Source of the DNA: Methylomicrobium sp035916875
Lineage (GTDB): Bacteria; Pseudomonadota; Gammaproteobacteria; Methylococcales; Methylomonadaceae
Length of the DNA stretch: 64,000 nucleotides
Direction: 5' to 3'
Assembly (NCBI RefSeq): GCF_035916875.1
Contig: NZ_JAXUHN010000086.1
Span: forward strand, 1 to 64,000
Part shown: positions 8,655 through 18,249 of the stretch, piece after piece
How the letters are laid out: every line of letters starts with the position of its first letter
Position numbering within the stretch: position 1 is the first letter of the stretch
Translations under genes and position numbers: made by a program
Notes under the pieces: generated by a model
Told to the model about the DNA's origin: nothing
The model's database searches: none
What the model saw: the letters and a program-made list of their open reading frames with translations, nothing else

Positions 8655-9724
8655 TTGTTTTCTCCTACTTGATTTTGGTATTCAAAATAGCGCGAAATAG
8701 CTTCATTTGCATCTATCCTGACTTTCCAATTTAGACGTTGCTTAATTTTCTTATTGGAATATGTATTACCTTTCCAATAGTTTTCCCATCTTTTACAGTT
8801 AAATGTTGGAGGGAGCTGACGTTCTGACCATTCAGAATATTTTTCCCAAACAAAAGATAATAAATGACTTAAGAAATGGGGTAAATAAATCGAAGGGAAC
8901 CACCCTACTTTCTGTTTATATGCTTTCAAAAGCTCTCTGCTTGTGGGCGGATTATCGTCGATAATGTTGAAAACCTCACCATCAACGCCATCAACTATTC
9001 CTGCTAAAACAATAGCTTCCGCGCAGTTATCGACATAAGTAAGGGGTATCCTATTCTGGCCACCCAAATGTAGAAAAATACCAAACGTGCCTATTCCGAC
9101 TCTACCGCTTATCCCCTTGCTTCCAGGCCCATAGACTACTGCAGGCCTGGCAATAACATAAGGTATGTTATATTTTTCCCCATAGTCCATAACCAATTCG
9201 TCCTGCCGAACTTTCGCGTAGCAGTAGGCCTCGCCTGTTTTGTGAGGCTCATCTTCAATTGCACAACTCTCATCTAATAGGCCTCCTGGAGATATTTTTT
9301 GATTGGAATACACCGCAAATGAACTGATATTAACAAATCTTTTAAATTGCGGTGACCCGCTGATGGTATCCAGCAGATTTCGTGTTGTGACAACTGAATT
9401 CATAAAAGCATCTGCATAGGATTTTTCTCCTCTGCCAGCGGCTAAATGATAGATGACAGAAACACCCTCCGCACATATAGCACAATCAGTACGAGACTGC
9501 AAATTACCTTTAATAATTTGGATTTTGGCATGCTCATTATTCTCGATAATTTTTTTTAGCGAAGCCAGATTACTAGATGGTCTTACAAGGCATCTCAGAT
9601 TAGTGAATCCATGATCTATTAAATTTTCAACAACTTTGGAGCCGATAAATCCGCTGGCTCCAGTAATCAAAATTGGATCAGAAAAATTTATTATAAATGC
9701 GTTGCCGTTCATTGTTTGCTCCAC
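8651..9724 (-). CDS. NAD-dependent epimerase/dehydratase (extended SDR)
   Basis: This 357-residue short-chain dehydrogenase has the glycine-rich ITGASGFIGSKV near residue 20 and a catalytic YCYAK near residue 167, with a serine-rich stretch (NISSFAVYSN) as third part of the triad. It likely epimerises, reduces or dehydrates a nucleotide sugar for the polysaccharide. It is coupled by a 4-base overlap to the oxidoreductase that follows, and starts about 30 bases after the glycosyltransferase gene upstream. Confidence 0.8.
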   Translation of the reverse strand: MEQTMNGNAFIINFSDPILITGASGFIGSKVVENLIDHGFTNLRCLVRPSSNLASLKKIIENNEHAKIQIIKGNLQSRTDCAICAEGVSVIYHLAAGRGEKSYADAFMNSVVTTRNLLDTISGSPQFKRFVNISSFAVYSNQKISPGGLLDESCAIEDEPHKTGEAYCYAKVRQDELVMDYGEKYNIPYVIARPAVVYGPGSKGISGRVGIGTFGIFLHLGGQNRIPLTYVDNCAEAIVLAGIVDGVDGEVFNIIDDNPPTSRELLKAYKQKVGWFPSIYLPHFLSHLLSFVWEKYSEWSERQLPPTFNCKRWENYWKGNTYSNKKIKQRLNWKVRIDANEAISRYFEYQNQVGENK

Positions 9725-9755
9725 TGACTGTTGCGCCCATGAGTTTCTTGAAAAT

Positions 9756-10640
9756 TTATTTGGTTATGTACTTATCTTTGATGACATCCAGCCCAAGAAA
9801 AGAAATAACCCTGCCGATATGATCGAAATAACTGACTAAATACTTCATGAACAAATGATGCTGCACCAGTAGCAAGAATGGCAGTAATATTGTGTACAAA
9901 GGTATCGCAATTAGAGACTTCGCATAGGATAAGTAATTATGATTGTAAGGGGTTTTACCCCTGAGTAGCGCACGTCTTAACATAAACCACCTTTTATGTC
10001 TTTCCGGAGGTACTATTTCATACACTGGGGCTTCCGCGCACCATACGAATTTATGGCCCTGATCAATGAGCCGACGAAAAAGATCCCTGTCTTCACCTCC
10101 ACTGCCAAATTCAACTCTGAACAAATTTCCCTCTTCTCTGAAAAGATCGCGTCGCAGCAAGGCATTTCCTGTTCTAGTCTGTTTCCACGTGAGAACCGTT
10201 CCGGTCTCGTGCGAAGGTCTCTCATGGAATCTACCTTTTACTATCCAATTCGGCGGGGGAGTTTCGTAATAAGGCAATACAGGGGCAAGAATTCCATCAA
10301 CTTGAAATCTCATATAGGCTTTAAAAAGTACTAGTAACCAATTTTCGGGGGGAAGTTCGTCGTCATCTATAAATGCAACCAAGTCACCATCAGCATTTTC
10401 TATGGCCCGATTTCTTGCAAGGGAAATATTTTGTTCCGCTTCTACAAAATACTTTGCTTGAATCTTTGAAATTTTGTCAAACACCTCAACAATTGGATAA
10501 GCTGTTCCGTTCCGATCATTATCTACGATCACCAAGGAAAATGAAAAAAGCCCTTCAGTAAGTTGGCAAGACAGTTTATCCAATAAACCTTTCAGAAATT
10601 CCGGTCTCTTAAAAGTACAAATACAAACAGTAATATGCAT
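9756..10640 (-). CDS. Family 2 glycosyltransferase
   Basis: This 294-residue GT-A enzyme starts with MHITVCICTFKRPEFLKGLL and shows the nucleotide-binding VIVDND, the SLARNRAIENADGD segment and the metal-binding FIDDDE near residue 92. A hydrophobic stretch near residues 245-275 may anchor it to the inner membrane. It should add one sugar to the lipid-linked unit; donor and acceptor are unknown. Upstream (10641-10868) is the second copy of the 97-bp repeat. Confidence 0.8.
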   Translation of the reverse strand: MHITVCICTFKRPEFLKGLLDKLSCQLTEGLFSFSLVIVDNDRNGTAYPIVEVFDKISKIQAKYFVEAEQNISLARNRAIENADGDLVAFIDDDELPPENWLLVLFKAYMRFQVDGILAPVLPYYETPPPNWIVKGRFHERPSHETGTVLTWKQTRTGNALLRRDLFREEGNLFRVEFGSGGEDRDLFRRLIDQGHKFVWCAEAPVYEIVPPERHKRWFMLRRALLRGKTPYNHNYLSYAKSLIAIPLYTILLPFLLLVQHHLFMKYLVSYFDHIGRVISFLGLDVIKDKYITK

Positions 10641-10683
10641 AATTTCAGGTTTTTTAAATTAGCCAATCAATTGATTGGTTCGT

Positions 10684-10780
10684 TAAGTGAATAGCAACAA
10701 GTTCATTGGCATTTCTTGAGCTCTCTAAGTCATTGATTTGCTATTCACAGGTTGCAAACGAACTTCTCGCGAAGCACTTA
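10684..10780 (+). repeat. 97-bp dispersed repeat, copy B
   Basis: Identical, in reverse complement, to 4352-4448. It fills much of the gap between the asparagine-synthase-like gene and the glycosyltransferase, so it would be transcribed if the operon is read through. The internal arms (GTGAATAGCAA / TTGCTATTCAC) and a GAACTTCTCGCGAAG palindrome suggest RNA or DNA hairpins. Confidence 0.9.
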
Positions 10781-10868
10781 ATACATTTCGGAAATCACAA
10801 AAAATCGTATAGCGATTAAATGAATTTCGCTCCTGCCAACATTCATCTTTTATCGTCTCCCAGTACCA

Positions 10869-12698
10869 TTATTTATCAAACATGGATCGCTGAAGTAACT
10901 CAAGTGACAGAAGTTTAGTTATCTCAGTTGTGTAATTAACTCGCCCTTTTGTGTGATCGGTAACTATATCCGCCATAAATTGTCTATTTATATAGGATCT
11001 ACTTAAACTTCTGTCATCAAGTAAAATTTCTTTAATATAACTTGATAATTCATCTCGAAACCAGACCCGGAAATGATGGAATTTATGCCTACCTAGAAAC
11101 AGTTGTTCAAAATGCAATGGCGCAAAAACATAGTAGTCCAGAGTTGAGAGCCATTTCGGCATGCCATAGTTAAACGCATAGTCAGCCTTGAACAGGAATT
11201 CACGATAAAAGTGAATTAGATGAGTGCTTAAATTAGATTGTTCTCTACTCAATAATCCTCTGTCCGTCATCATTCTGCCAAGCAGAGGATTACCGTCATT
11301 AATAAGCCGAAAAGAAAGTTCACTGCTACGGAGTACCTCGATAGGCGCCTGAAACATGAGCTTAACTAACTCGTTGTCTAAATAAGGTGATCGCAGCCTA
11401 AGCTGTGATTGCTCCAATCCAAATCTATTAAAATGATGCCAAGGCGACTGTTTAAATGCAGCCAAGGACACTGGATGCCCATGCCAGTTACTGTCGAGGG
11501 TATGACTTGCAAGCATTATGTCTTTTTCGAAGCTTGGCTCAAAGAGGCCATGACAAGGAGCTACAGCTTTTAGATGTCGCGCCCCCCTGAGAATCTCGCT
11601 ACCATAATTTCCTGTCAACCTTATTGGCGCAATATTTCTTGCTAACTGATTAACATATAGATCTGCAGCGCCTGTTACGTCAAGCCCGCCATCGGTTATA
11701 TAAACAGTCTTATTCGCAAGCTCAGGGAATTGCGATAGGAATTGTTTTCCAACTTCAAATACTTGGTGGGGTTGATTGATAACTTTTGCAATTTTGCGAG
11801 AGATCTTAACATCGTAACATTCGTTATACATGCCTCCAAAACTATAACCAGGCAATATATCTGGCGCAAGTTTAAGGTTGGCCAATATCATTCTGGTATC
11901 TAGACCTCCCGTCAGCGACATAGCGATCTGATTTGAAGGCTCTAGATATCTTGGCAAAATCTTTATAAAAGTTTCTCTGAAGACTTTGTAAAACTCATCT
12001 GGTTCAAGTTGATTTTGACCTTCCCACGTTTCCGGTTTGAAATAGAATTTCTTATTGATTTTGCGTTCCTGATCTAATGTCCATATTGATGCCGGAGGTA
12101 ATAGCGTTACATTCGCAAAAAGACTGCGATTTTCTAATGCACAACCAAAACTGAAAAACTCACCCAAACTCTTATAATCAAACCGTCTCAGCTCGGGACA
12201 GACAGCCAATAAGGCCTTTGCCTCGGATGCAAAATAGATGATGTCCTTGCTTGCAAAAATATACAGACGTTGCATACCATAACGATCATTAAACAATAAT
12301 GATCTATTGGTTTTAAGATCAATTATTACCCCGCAAAACCATCCATTTAAGAGAGGCATCATTTTTTCGCCATGGACCTCATAGAGATCCAATAGGTAGT
12401 TTGCATTAAGGTGAAAGGAACCTTCAAAGCTTTGATTTCGAGTTGGAGAAAAACGCTCATCTGAGAAATCTTCACCCGAGAAAATAAGACAAATATCTTT
12501 AGTTTTGTTCCATATCGGCAAACAATCGCTAAAGGAATCCTTATGGTTGACCCAACCTACTGATAAATGAAGCTGTTCATTGGTGTAAGATCCTGAGGTA
12601 TAAAACGTTTCGTGCACCATACTCTCTAACATTTTTGTTAGAGTAGATGAACTTTCCTTATTTATATCCCTCCCAAAAATTCCGACAATTCCTGGCAT
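10869..12698 (-). CDS. Asparagine-synthase-like amidotransferase, glutaminase nucleophile missing
   Basis: This 609-residue protein has the two-part layout of glutamine-dependent asparagine synthases: an N-terminal Ntn-type domain (about 1-200, with FNDRYGMQRLY near 138) and a C-terminal ATP-pyrophosphatase domain with TGGLDTRMIL near 258, a variant of SGGxDS. The protein begins MPGIVGIFG: residue 2 is Pro, not the Cys that attacks glutamine. It therefore either uses free ammonia or another nucleophile, or does not make an amide from glutamine. In this locus a role in amidating a uronic acid or an amino-acid substituent is an inference. Similar PS-locus homologues exist without proven function. 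Confidence 0.75.
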   Translation of the reverse strand: MPGIVGIFGRDINKESSSTLTKMLESMVHETFYTSGSYTNEQLHLSVGWVNHKDSFSDCLPIWNKTKDICLIFSGEDFSDERFSPTRNQSFEGSFHLNANYLLDLYEVHGEKMMPLLNGWFCGVIIDLKTNRSLLFNDRYGMQRLYIFASKDIIYFASEAKALLAVCPELRRFDYKSLGEFFSFGCALENRSLFANVTLLPPASIWTLDQERKINKKFYFKPETWEGQNQLEPDEFYKVFRETFIKILPRYLEPSNQIAMSLTGGLDTRMILANLKLAPDILPGYSFGGMYNECYDVKISRKIAKVINQPHQVFEVGKQFLSQFPELANKTVYITDGGLDVTGAADLYVNQLARNIAPIRLTGNYGSEILRGARHLKAVAPCHGLFEPSFEKDIMLASHTLDSNWHGHPVSLAAFKQSPWHHFNRFGLEQSQLRLRSPYLDNELVKLMFQAPIEVLRSSELSFRLINDGNPLLGRMMTDRGLLSREQSNLSTHLIHFYREFLFKADYAFNYGMPKWLSTLDYYVFAPLHFEQLFLGRHKFHHFRVWFRDELSSYIKEILLDDRSLSRSYINRQFMADIVTDHTKGRVNYTTEITKLLSLELLQRSMFDK

Positions 12699-12915
12699 AT
12701 ATTAGTTATCCTCTTTAAGAACAAGACCCATAATGTTGTTACAGTCGAGCACATCTAGGCTACTGGCAAGATCAATAGTTCCAGCAATAACTTTAAATTT
12801 TTCAACTCAATCAATTCAGAATAATAAAGAAGAAATATTCAGAATAATCTGATACCGCTATTTTAACAAATAGCCGAATGGTAATCCATGACTTTATCCC
12901 GAGTGATAAAATATT

Positions 12916-13803
12916 TTACCGGTTATATTTAAACTGATTCCATTTACGCCTAATATCTAGAATAAAATTTAGCCATGATTCCGGCAACAGTTCTTTTACA
13001 GGGCGGTGTAAACTGAGTGCCAAAGTAATTTGACCCTTAAGGCTCAGAGGAATATAAAAACGTTTGAGATCTAGCCGCTCAAAAGCATGGTGTCTCTTAA
13101 AATCTCCTAAGCCATGCCTGCTCCAAATTCCGTAATGAAGATAAGGTACACCCTTCTGTGCGCAGATTTGAACGGCTTCGGAAATTAAAGCATTGGTTGG
13201 CGCTTTATTACGATGTTCTATCATTGAAATAATTTGCATCAAATGAGAGATACCATCACCATGAACTAACTTGATAAAACCAATAAGTTTATCTTCGTAA
13301 AAAGCACCTATAAACTGACTTCGATCCAAAAATGAAATATGGTCGTTTCTCAGGACATCTAAATTTTTTCCATAATGCTTGAAAGCCTTTCCTTGACGCA
13401 GCGGGGATTCATCGTAAATTTCTTTAATGCCCTTAATTAATTGATCATTAAATTCGACTTCACGGAGTACCACACCACTTTTTTGTGCTCGACGTATCAT
13501 ATTACGAGTTTTATCATTTATCTGACTTTTCCACCAAGTCTCATAAGTAGTTATTGGCAACACTGAAATGCTATCAATTTCAAAATGAAGTTCGGGAAAC
13601 AATTCAGTCGAATGGATAGCCTGTAGAAAAGTGAATAAATCTGCGTTCAAATTCTGCGATTTAAGGTCCTCTGTGAATTGCTTAAGATCGTTTACCCATT
13701 CATAGTACTCTGCTCTTAATTTAACAGTTTTAACCAAACTGCTTGTAACAACAATTTCTTTATTTTCAATGAGTGTTGGATTTTTACTAATTGTCATTTT
13801 CAA
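12916..13803 (-). CDS. GNAT/FemAB-like acyltransferase
   Basis: This 295-residue protein resembles the GNAT domain found in FemAB-like (Acetyltransf_6/BioF2) enzymes: NMIRRAQKSGVVLREVE near 115, then a beta-strand GAFYEDKLIGFIKLV near 185 and the HRNKAPTNALISEAVQ helix near 215. It probably transfers an acyl or aminoacyl group to a sugar of the repeat unit. The match is by fold pattern only. Alone in its gap, it is about 215 bases upstream of the asparagine-synthase-like gene and 140 after the glycosyltransferase. Confidence 0.6.
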   Translation of the reverse strand: MKMTISKNPTLIENKEIVVTSSLVKTVKLRAEYYEWVNDLKQFTEDLKSQNLNADLFTFLQAIHSTELFPELHFEIDSISVLPITTYETWWKSQINDKTRNMIRRAQKSGVVLREVEFNDQLIKGIKEIYDESPLRQGKAFKHYGKNLDVLRNDHISFLDRSQFIGAFYEDKLIGFIKLVHGDGISHLMQIISMIEHRNKAPTNALISEAVQICAQKGVPYLHYGIWSRHGLGDFKRHHAFERLDLKRFYIPLSLKGQITLALSLHRPVKELLPESWLNFILDIRRKWNQFKYNR

Positions 13804-13942
13804 GCTATTTGTATAAATGAAGAAATAACTTCTTCTTAGAAAGAATTCTAAAGGCTGTACATTTCGGAAAAGTTGAAAACTCGAACACTATAATTTTACC
13901 CTTTTTGATAACTGATTAACTAACATCGATTTACTATGAAGC

Positions 13943-14881
13943 CTATCTACTAATGAACACAAATTTTTTAAAAAAGTTATTGAGTCTGCTCATCTGCTCC
14001 TGTCTACGAAAACCTTCGAGTTCTTTCGAAACAGCTTTCTCAACACCGGATATTTTTGCCCAAATATAACCAGCAAGTATATAAAGACCACCAAGAAAAT
14101 ATGGCTTTTTTTTCATTTGGTAAACCGCCCTAAATAACTCCCAAAGCGGATGTCCACCCAAATAATAATCTTGTTTACCAAATCTGAAGCGTGACTTCAG
14201 AATACCACTCATACCTGTACCCATGATTCTATGATGAACAAACGCCCGTTCTGTAAACGTTCTGGTCTCCCAACCCTTCATCCGAGCTGTTGTCACTGCT
14301 ACCCAGTCAACTCCTCCTCCCTTGATTGGAACATAGCCTCCCATTTGATCAAAGCATTTACGCCTGAAGAGTTGGCATTGCCCCGACACATGATCAATGT
14401 TCACAATCTCGTAGTCGTAAGCCACTTTTGAATCTTCTATGAATGCCGTTCCAGCTACACCTAAACGAGGGTTTTCCTTAAATTTTGTGAGTAGTAATTC
14501 AAAATGATCTTGCTCAAAGGATATGTCTGCATCAACATTACCAATGATTTCGAAATCCAATGATTTTGTAAGTTCATATCCAGCATTAAATGAGTATGCT
14601 TTTCCTGCAAAATTCCTCTCAGTTCGTTCTTCCATTCGCGATAGCTTTATCCAATCGTGAGTAATTAAATATTTTTCAATAATCTCATCGGTTCCATCAG
14701 TAGATCCATCACTTATAATCATCCACATTAATGGCAAAACTGTTTGAGAGATCATTGACTTAATCGTCAGCTCTATAAAATCAGCCTCATTTCGAGCTGG
14801 AGTTACAATAACATAAGTGGGCAGATTTTTGGCTAATATAGGATCCGCCACAAATCCAGATACTACCTGATTATTTTTCAT
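13943..14881 (-). CDS. Family 2 glycosyltransferase
   Basis: This 312-residue GT-A enzyme shows TPARNEADFIELTIKSMISQ near residue 27, MIISDGSTDGTDE near 55 and the metal-binding NVDADIS near 115, then a GGVDWVAVTTARMKGW acceptor-side segment. A hydrophobic segment near 258-275 may be a membrane anchor. It should add a sugar in the repeat unit; specificity is unknown. It lies directly downstream of the toroid protein gene (23 bases). Confidence 0.85.
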   Translation of the reverse strand: MKNNQVVSGFVADPILAKNLPTYVIVTPARNEADFIELTIKSMISQTVLPLMWMIISDGSTDGTDEIIEKYLITHDWIKLSRMEERTERNFAGKAYSFNAGYELTKSLDFEIIGNVDADISFEQDHFELLLTKFKENPRLGVAGTAFIEDSKVAYDYEIVNIDHVSGQCQLFRRKCFDQMGGYVPIKGGGVDWVAVTTARMKGWETRTFTERAFVHHRIMGTGMSGILKSRFRFGKQDYYLGGHPLWELFRAVYQMKKKPYFLGGLYILAGYIWAKISGVEKAVSKELEGFRRQEQMSRLNNFFKKFVFISR

Positions 14882-14904
14882 GAAATTTTCTCTTCAAATA
14901 AAAC

Positions 14905-16143
14905 TTATATTACTTGTTCGGAAATATATGCTTGATAACTGTCTTCAAGTAAATAGGTTAGCGCCAGCAGCATCCAAGCTTGAGACCATCTCATATAGGA
15001 AATTTTATTTTTCCAAAAAGGAAGATCCACAAAATAAAAATAACCGGATTTTTCATTCCACATTTGCTCAATGGCCCATTCGCATACAAAATATGCTAAT
15101 CTTAAGTTATTTTCATTGTACTGTTTAAAGTCTATCAGTGTAATAATGCTCTGAGCTACGCTATGAATATCAATTGGATAGACTTTATCGTGAAAATATT
15201 TAGGCGCATTATCATCTCTAAAAAAATGATTGCAAAAAAAATCAAACCCTTGACGTGTACTCTTGTCAAATTCTGTTGACTGGATACACTTACTCAACGT
15301 TTTTAGTGCACAAAGGTTATAACCCGTATGAAAATTATCAATCCATCTATATTTTGGTGACTCTCCGTAATCCCATGAGCCATCATTATGTTGCATGGAG
15401 GCGGAATATCTTGCAGCCTCAATGGCAGGACCTAAAAAGTTCTTTTCCTTAGTATATCGGCTTAATCTCGTTAGCAGCGCTGCAGCTAGTAAGTTGGCAT
15501 TATGGACAGGTATTCGCATAGTAGGAAATGGATAAGAAAAATAAACTTTCCCATCATCTTCATGTCGATACAGTTCAGCCAGAATATAATCTCCCGCACT
15601 GATAGCCATCTCAAGGCATCTTTTGTCATTATTAAACTCAAAAGTATCTAATAACGCATTCGCCACAAAAACCGTACAAACTAAATTTGGCGCACCCTTT
15701 GGAACTAGTATTGTTCGCGTCTGCCATGGGAAGCTATAACCCCAGCACCAATATGAACTGTCTTGTGACCGATGGGCTATTAGTTCATCAACCATCTTAG
15801 TAATAAGGTCTTCTTGGACGAGAAGCCCGAGCTTTGAAAGCTTGATGAACGACATCAAGAATAGCCCAAGTGCTTTAGGGTTATGTGTCTTGGGTATCTG
15901 TAATAGCGGCCTCAGATTGAATGGACACCTCTTCAGAAGCTGGGTAAGAACAAGTCGTGGAATCCTGAAATTGAGAAAAGGTAAGAACTCGAATATTCTG
16001 CTGTTTAGAGCGTCATAAGGGTCATAACCCGCCCAATTATTTTTGTTGCAATAATCAAGAAGTTTAAGTGTAATAGTTTTTATACTTTCAATTTGAAACT
16101 TATCTACTGGAGGCATATAAGATAATCCAGATATATTTTTCAC
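14905..16143 (-). CDS. Uncharacterised alpha/alpha-toroid protein
   Basis: This 412-residue protein has no signal peptide and shows repeated helical pairs with aromatic and Gly-rich turns, such as WCWGYSFPWQTRTIL near 130, SMQHNDGSWDYGES near 245, WIDNFHTGYNLCAL near 262 and YMRWSQAWMLLALTYL at the end. This fits an (alpha/alpha)6-toroid as in glycan epimerases, lyases and glycosidases, and similar proteins are often misnamed in polysaccharide loci. A catalytic role on the glycan (epimerisation or lysis) is an inference; no active site can be proven. It is downstream of a GT32 gene and upstream of a GT2 gene, all on one strand. Confidence 0.5.
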   Translation of the reverse strand: MKNISGLSYMPPVDKFQIESIKTITLKLLDYCNKNNWAGYDPYDALNSRIFEFLPFLNFRIPRLVLTQLLKRCPFNLRPLLQIPKTHNPKALGLFLMSFIKLSKLGLLVQEDLITKMVDELIAHRSQDSSYWCWGYSFPWQTRTILVPKGAPNLVCTVFVANALLDTFEFNNDKRCLEMAISAGDYILAELYRHEDDGKVYFSYPFPTMRIPVHNANLLAAALLTRLSRYTKEKNFLGPAIEAARYSASMQHNDGSWDYGESPKYRWIDNFHTGYNLCALKTLSKCIQSTEFDKSTRQGFDFFCNHFFRDDNAPKYFHDKVYPIDIHSVAQSIITLIDFKQYNENNLRLAYFVCEWAIEQMWNEKSGYFYFVDLPFWKNKISYMRWSQAWMLLALTYLLEDSYQAYISEQVI

Positions 16144-16299
16144 TTTGCTAATTCATAAAGAATGCCAATCATTAAATAAATCCAAATACCATTTATGTTA
16201 AGAATCGTGTGGCATTGTAACTTCATAACAACTTTTGGTGTGCAAGATAAACCTAACACTCCATTAGCCAGTTAATTGAGTCCTTTCTTAAATAAATCT

Positions 16300-17115
16300 T
16301 CATGTTTTCAAATTAAACCTCAATGACCTGATCCCACCTAGTTCCAGGGCCTCCTTAAGCGTCTTTTTTCTTTCCCAAGATTCCCATGCATAGATTAACC
16401 ATCTTCTCAAGATACTTTGTTTCTTTCGCCAGTTACCTTGAGCGACATGAACTCCAAATTTTCCAAAATGGTTCCAATATTTGGAATCGCATACATTTTC
16501 TGGGAAGAGGACTTTGACCTGCGTAGCTGCATCGGGATACTCTGCCAAGGTTCTGGAAACTAAGCCTGGTCCACTGGTGTAAAAAACGAGGTACTCTTCA
16601 CGAAACAATTTTGGAATCGGCCTCATGATCGCTTGTGTCCACTTCATGTCTTCTTGGGCTCGTATGCAGTTCTTAATAATTGCATGGATAAATGGATGCC
16701 CTGCAGTCGCGCCAAATGCATAGTTACCAACTTCCCAGTCCATACCATACTCCTGTCGCAGAAAACCATTAATTGTCAATTCTTCAAATGGAAATACACA
16801 CTCACAGTTCAATAGTTCCGATAGATTTGACGCGAGGAAAATATCCATGTCGAAGTAAAAACCACCAAGGCGATAAACCGCCAAATACCTAAAGAAATCA
16901 AATCGCTGGATAGGAAAACGGAACGAATCAAATACGCTTCGGTATTCTGGAAAATGTTCGTTAATAAAATTTTCCATACTTTCGTCATTAAAAAACAGAT
17001 ATTCAAATTCAGGATTGAGTAGTTTTATATTTTCGGCAGATGCTTTTGAAAACAAAGGCAAATCGAGACTCCCTCCCCATACCTGGATGATGCGTTTTGG
17101 AATTTTAGAATTCAT
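16300..17115 (-). CDS. GT32-like glycosyltransferase (capsular polysaccharide synthesis type)
   Basis: This 271-residue protein begins with IPKRIIQVWGG, the sugar-nucleotide-binding strand of OCH1-like/GT32 enzymes, and has RFDFFRYLAVYRLGGFYFDM with its DMD metal-binding motif near residue 95. Family members transfer hexoses (mannose, galactose or others) to polysaccharide repeat units. The C-terminal third (SILRRWLIYAWESWERKK) is basic and amphipathic and may bind the membrane surface. Start at 17115; it follows a GT2 gene by about 50 bases. Confidence 0.8.
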   Translation of the reverse strand: MNSKIPKRIIQVWGGSLDLPLFSKASAENIKLLNPEFEYLFFNDESMENFINEHFPEYRSVFDSFRFPIQRFDFFRYLAVYRLGGFYFDMDIFLASNLSELLNCECVFPFEELTINGFLRQEYGMDWEVGNYAFGATAGHPFIHAIIKNCIRAQEDMKWTQAIMRPIPKLFREEYLVFYTSGPGLVSRTLAEYPDAATQVKVLFPENVCDSKYWNHFGKFGVHVAQGNWRKKQSILRRWLIYAWESWERKKTLKEALELGGIRSLRFNLKT

Positions 17116-17169
17116 AAATCACTTTTCCTCTTCATGGGTTAATCGCAAGTGTCTAGGCTCCTTCGGATA

Positions 17170-18249
17170 TTAATCCGCCAGTTGCCTTCTAAACCAGCGG
17201 AGCAATGGCTTAAGAGGACGAGCTAAAATAATCGGGCGCGTGATTAATGCGTGCCCAGCGTTCAGGATACTCCTCAGAAATTTTCCTTGACACCAGTATA
17301 GCCGTGCTGTCAGGAAACGGTACTCAGCGACTATATGTAACTTAACATGTTTCCAGTCAAGGGAATGTAGCATCTCAAGCAGCAAGTCTGAAGCAACCTC
17401 GTATTCAGTAGCGTCGCACATACTACGAATGCTCGTGAGATATGCCCTAGCCACAGAAGCCTGCTGCATACTCTCTGTGACACCAAGTTCGCTTAATACC
17501 TTTGGCGTAATCTCTTCGACCGAGTCTAATGGATCCGATTTTCCACTTCTTCTTAACAACGCTGCAGCCCTGGCACCAAGATTGCTAAGAGCCTGCTGTC
17601 TAAACTTACGCACGGATACTTGGCACTGATGGCGCCTATACTTGAGTACCGGCGCATCAAGGTTAGCCAATTTGCAATGCTCAGCGAACCTCAACCACAG
17701 ATCGAAGTCTTCAGCGTCGACAGCGACCTTCCTGTATCCCCCCACCGAAAGGTAAACGTCTGTTCGCATGAGAACGGTCGGATGCACCAACGGACATTCG
17801 CCTCGTAAGAGGCCTGACTTGATCTCGTAATCATCGACAACATTAGTGTCGGGTGTCAACAACTTACCCGTCGCGTTGATGATCTCGGTAGCACCGCCAA
17901 GAACGCCGACCTCTGGATGTCTTTCCATGAACTCAACCTGCCACAACAGGCGGTTTTTAAAAGAGATGTCATCGGCATCCATCCGTGCAATGTACTTGCC
18001 TCGTGCGAGCCCGCAGCCGCGGTTCAGAGATTCAACCAAACCCCTATTTTCCTGGTGGTAAACTCGCACGCGTGGATCATTTCTTTGGTAAGAATCAAGA
18101 ATCGCGGAAGAGGAATCGGTCGAGCCGTCATCAATGATGGTGAACTCGAACTCCCGAAAGCTTTGGTTGAGAATGCTCTCGACGGCTTCGCGCAGGAAGC
18201 TGTCGCCATTAAAAACACTCATCACAACTGAAACTATTGGAGTAGTCAT
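17170..18249 (-). CDS. Family 2 glycosyltransferase
   Basis: This 359-residue GT-A enzyme reads PIVSVVMSVFNGDSFLREAV, TIIDDGSTDSSSAIL near 38 and the metal-binding ARMDADDIS near 92, then a conserved VDAEDFDLWLRF near 180 with the ED that acts as base in this family. The C-terminal 130 residues are helical and not conserved in pattern. It should add one sugar to the growing unit. Base composition is closer to the GC-rich GT4 gene just upstream than to the AT-rich genes downstream. Confidence 0.85.
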   Translation of the reverse strand: MTTPIVSVVMSVFNGDSFLREAVESILNQSFREFEFTIIDDGSTDSSSAILDSYQRNDPRVRVYHQENRGLVESLNRGCGLARGKYIARMDADDISFKNRLLWQVEFMERHPEVGVLGGATEIINATGKLLTPDTNVVDDYEIKSGLLRGECPLVHPTVLMRTDVYLSVGGYRKVAVDAEDFDLWLRFAEHCKLANLDAPVLKYRRHQCQVSVRKFRQQALSNLGARAAALLRRSGKSDPLDSVEEITPKVLSELGVTESMQQASVARAYLTSIRSMCDATEYEVASDLLLEMLHSLDWKHVKLHIVAEYRFLTARLYWCQGKFLRSILNAGHALITRPIILARPLKPLLRWFRRQLAD

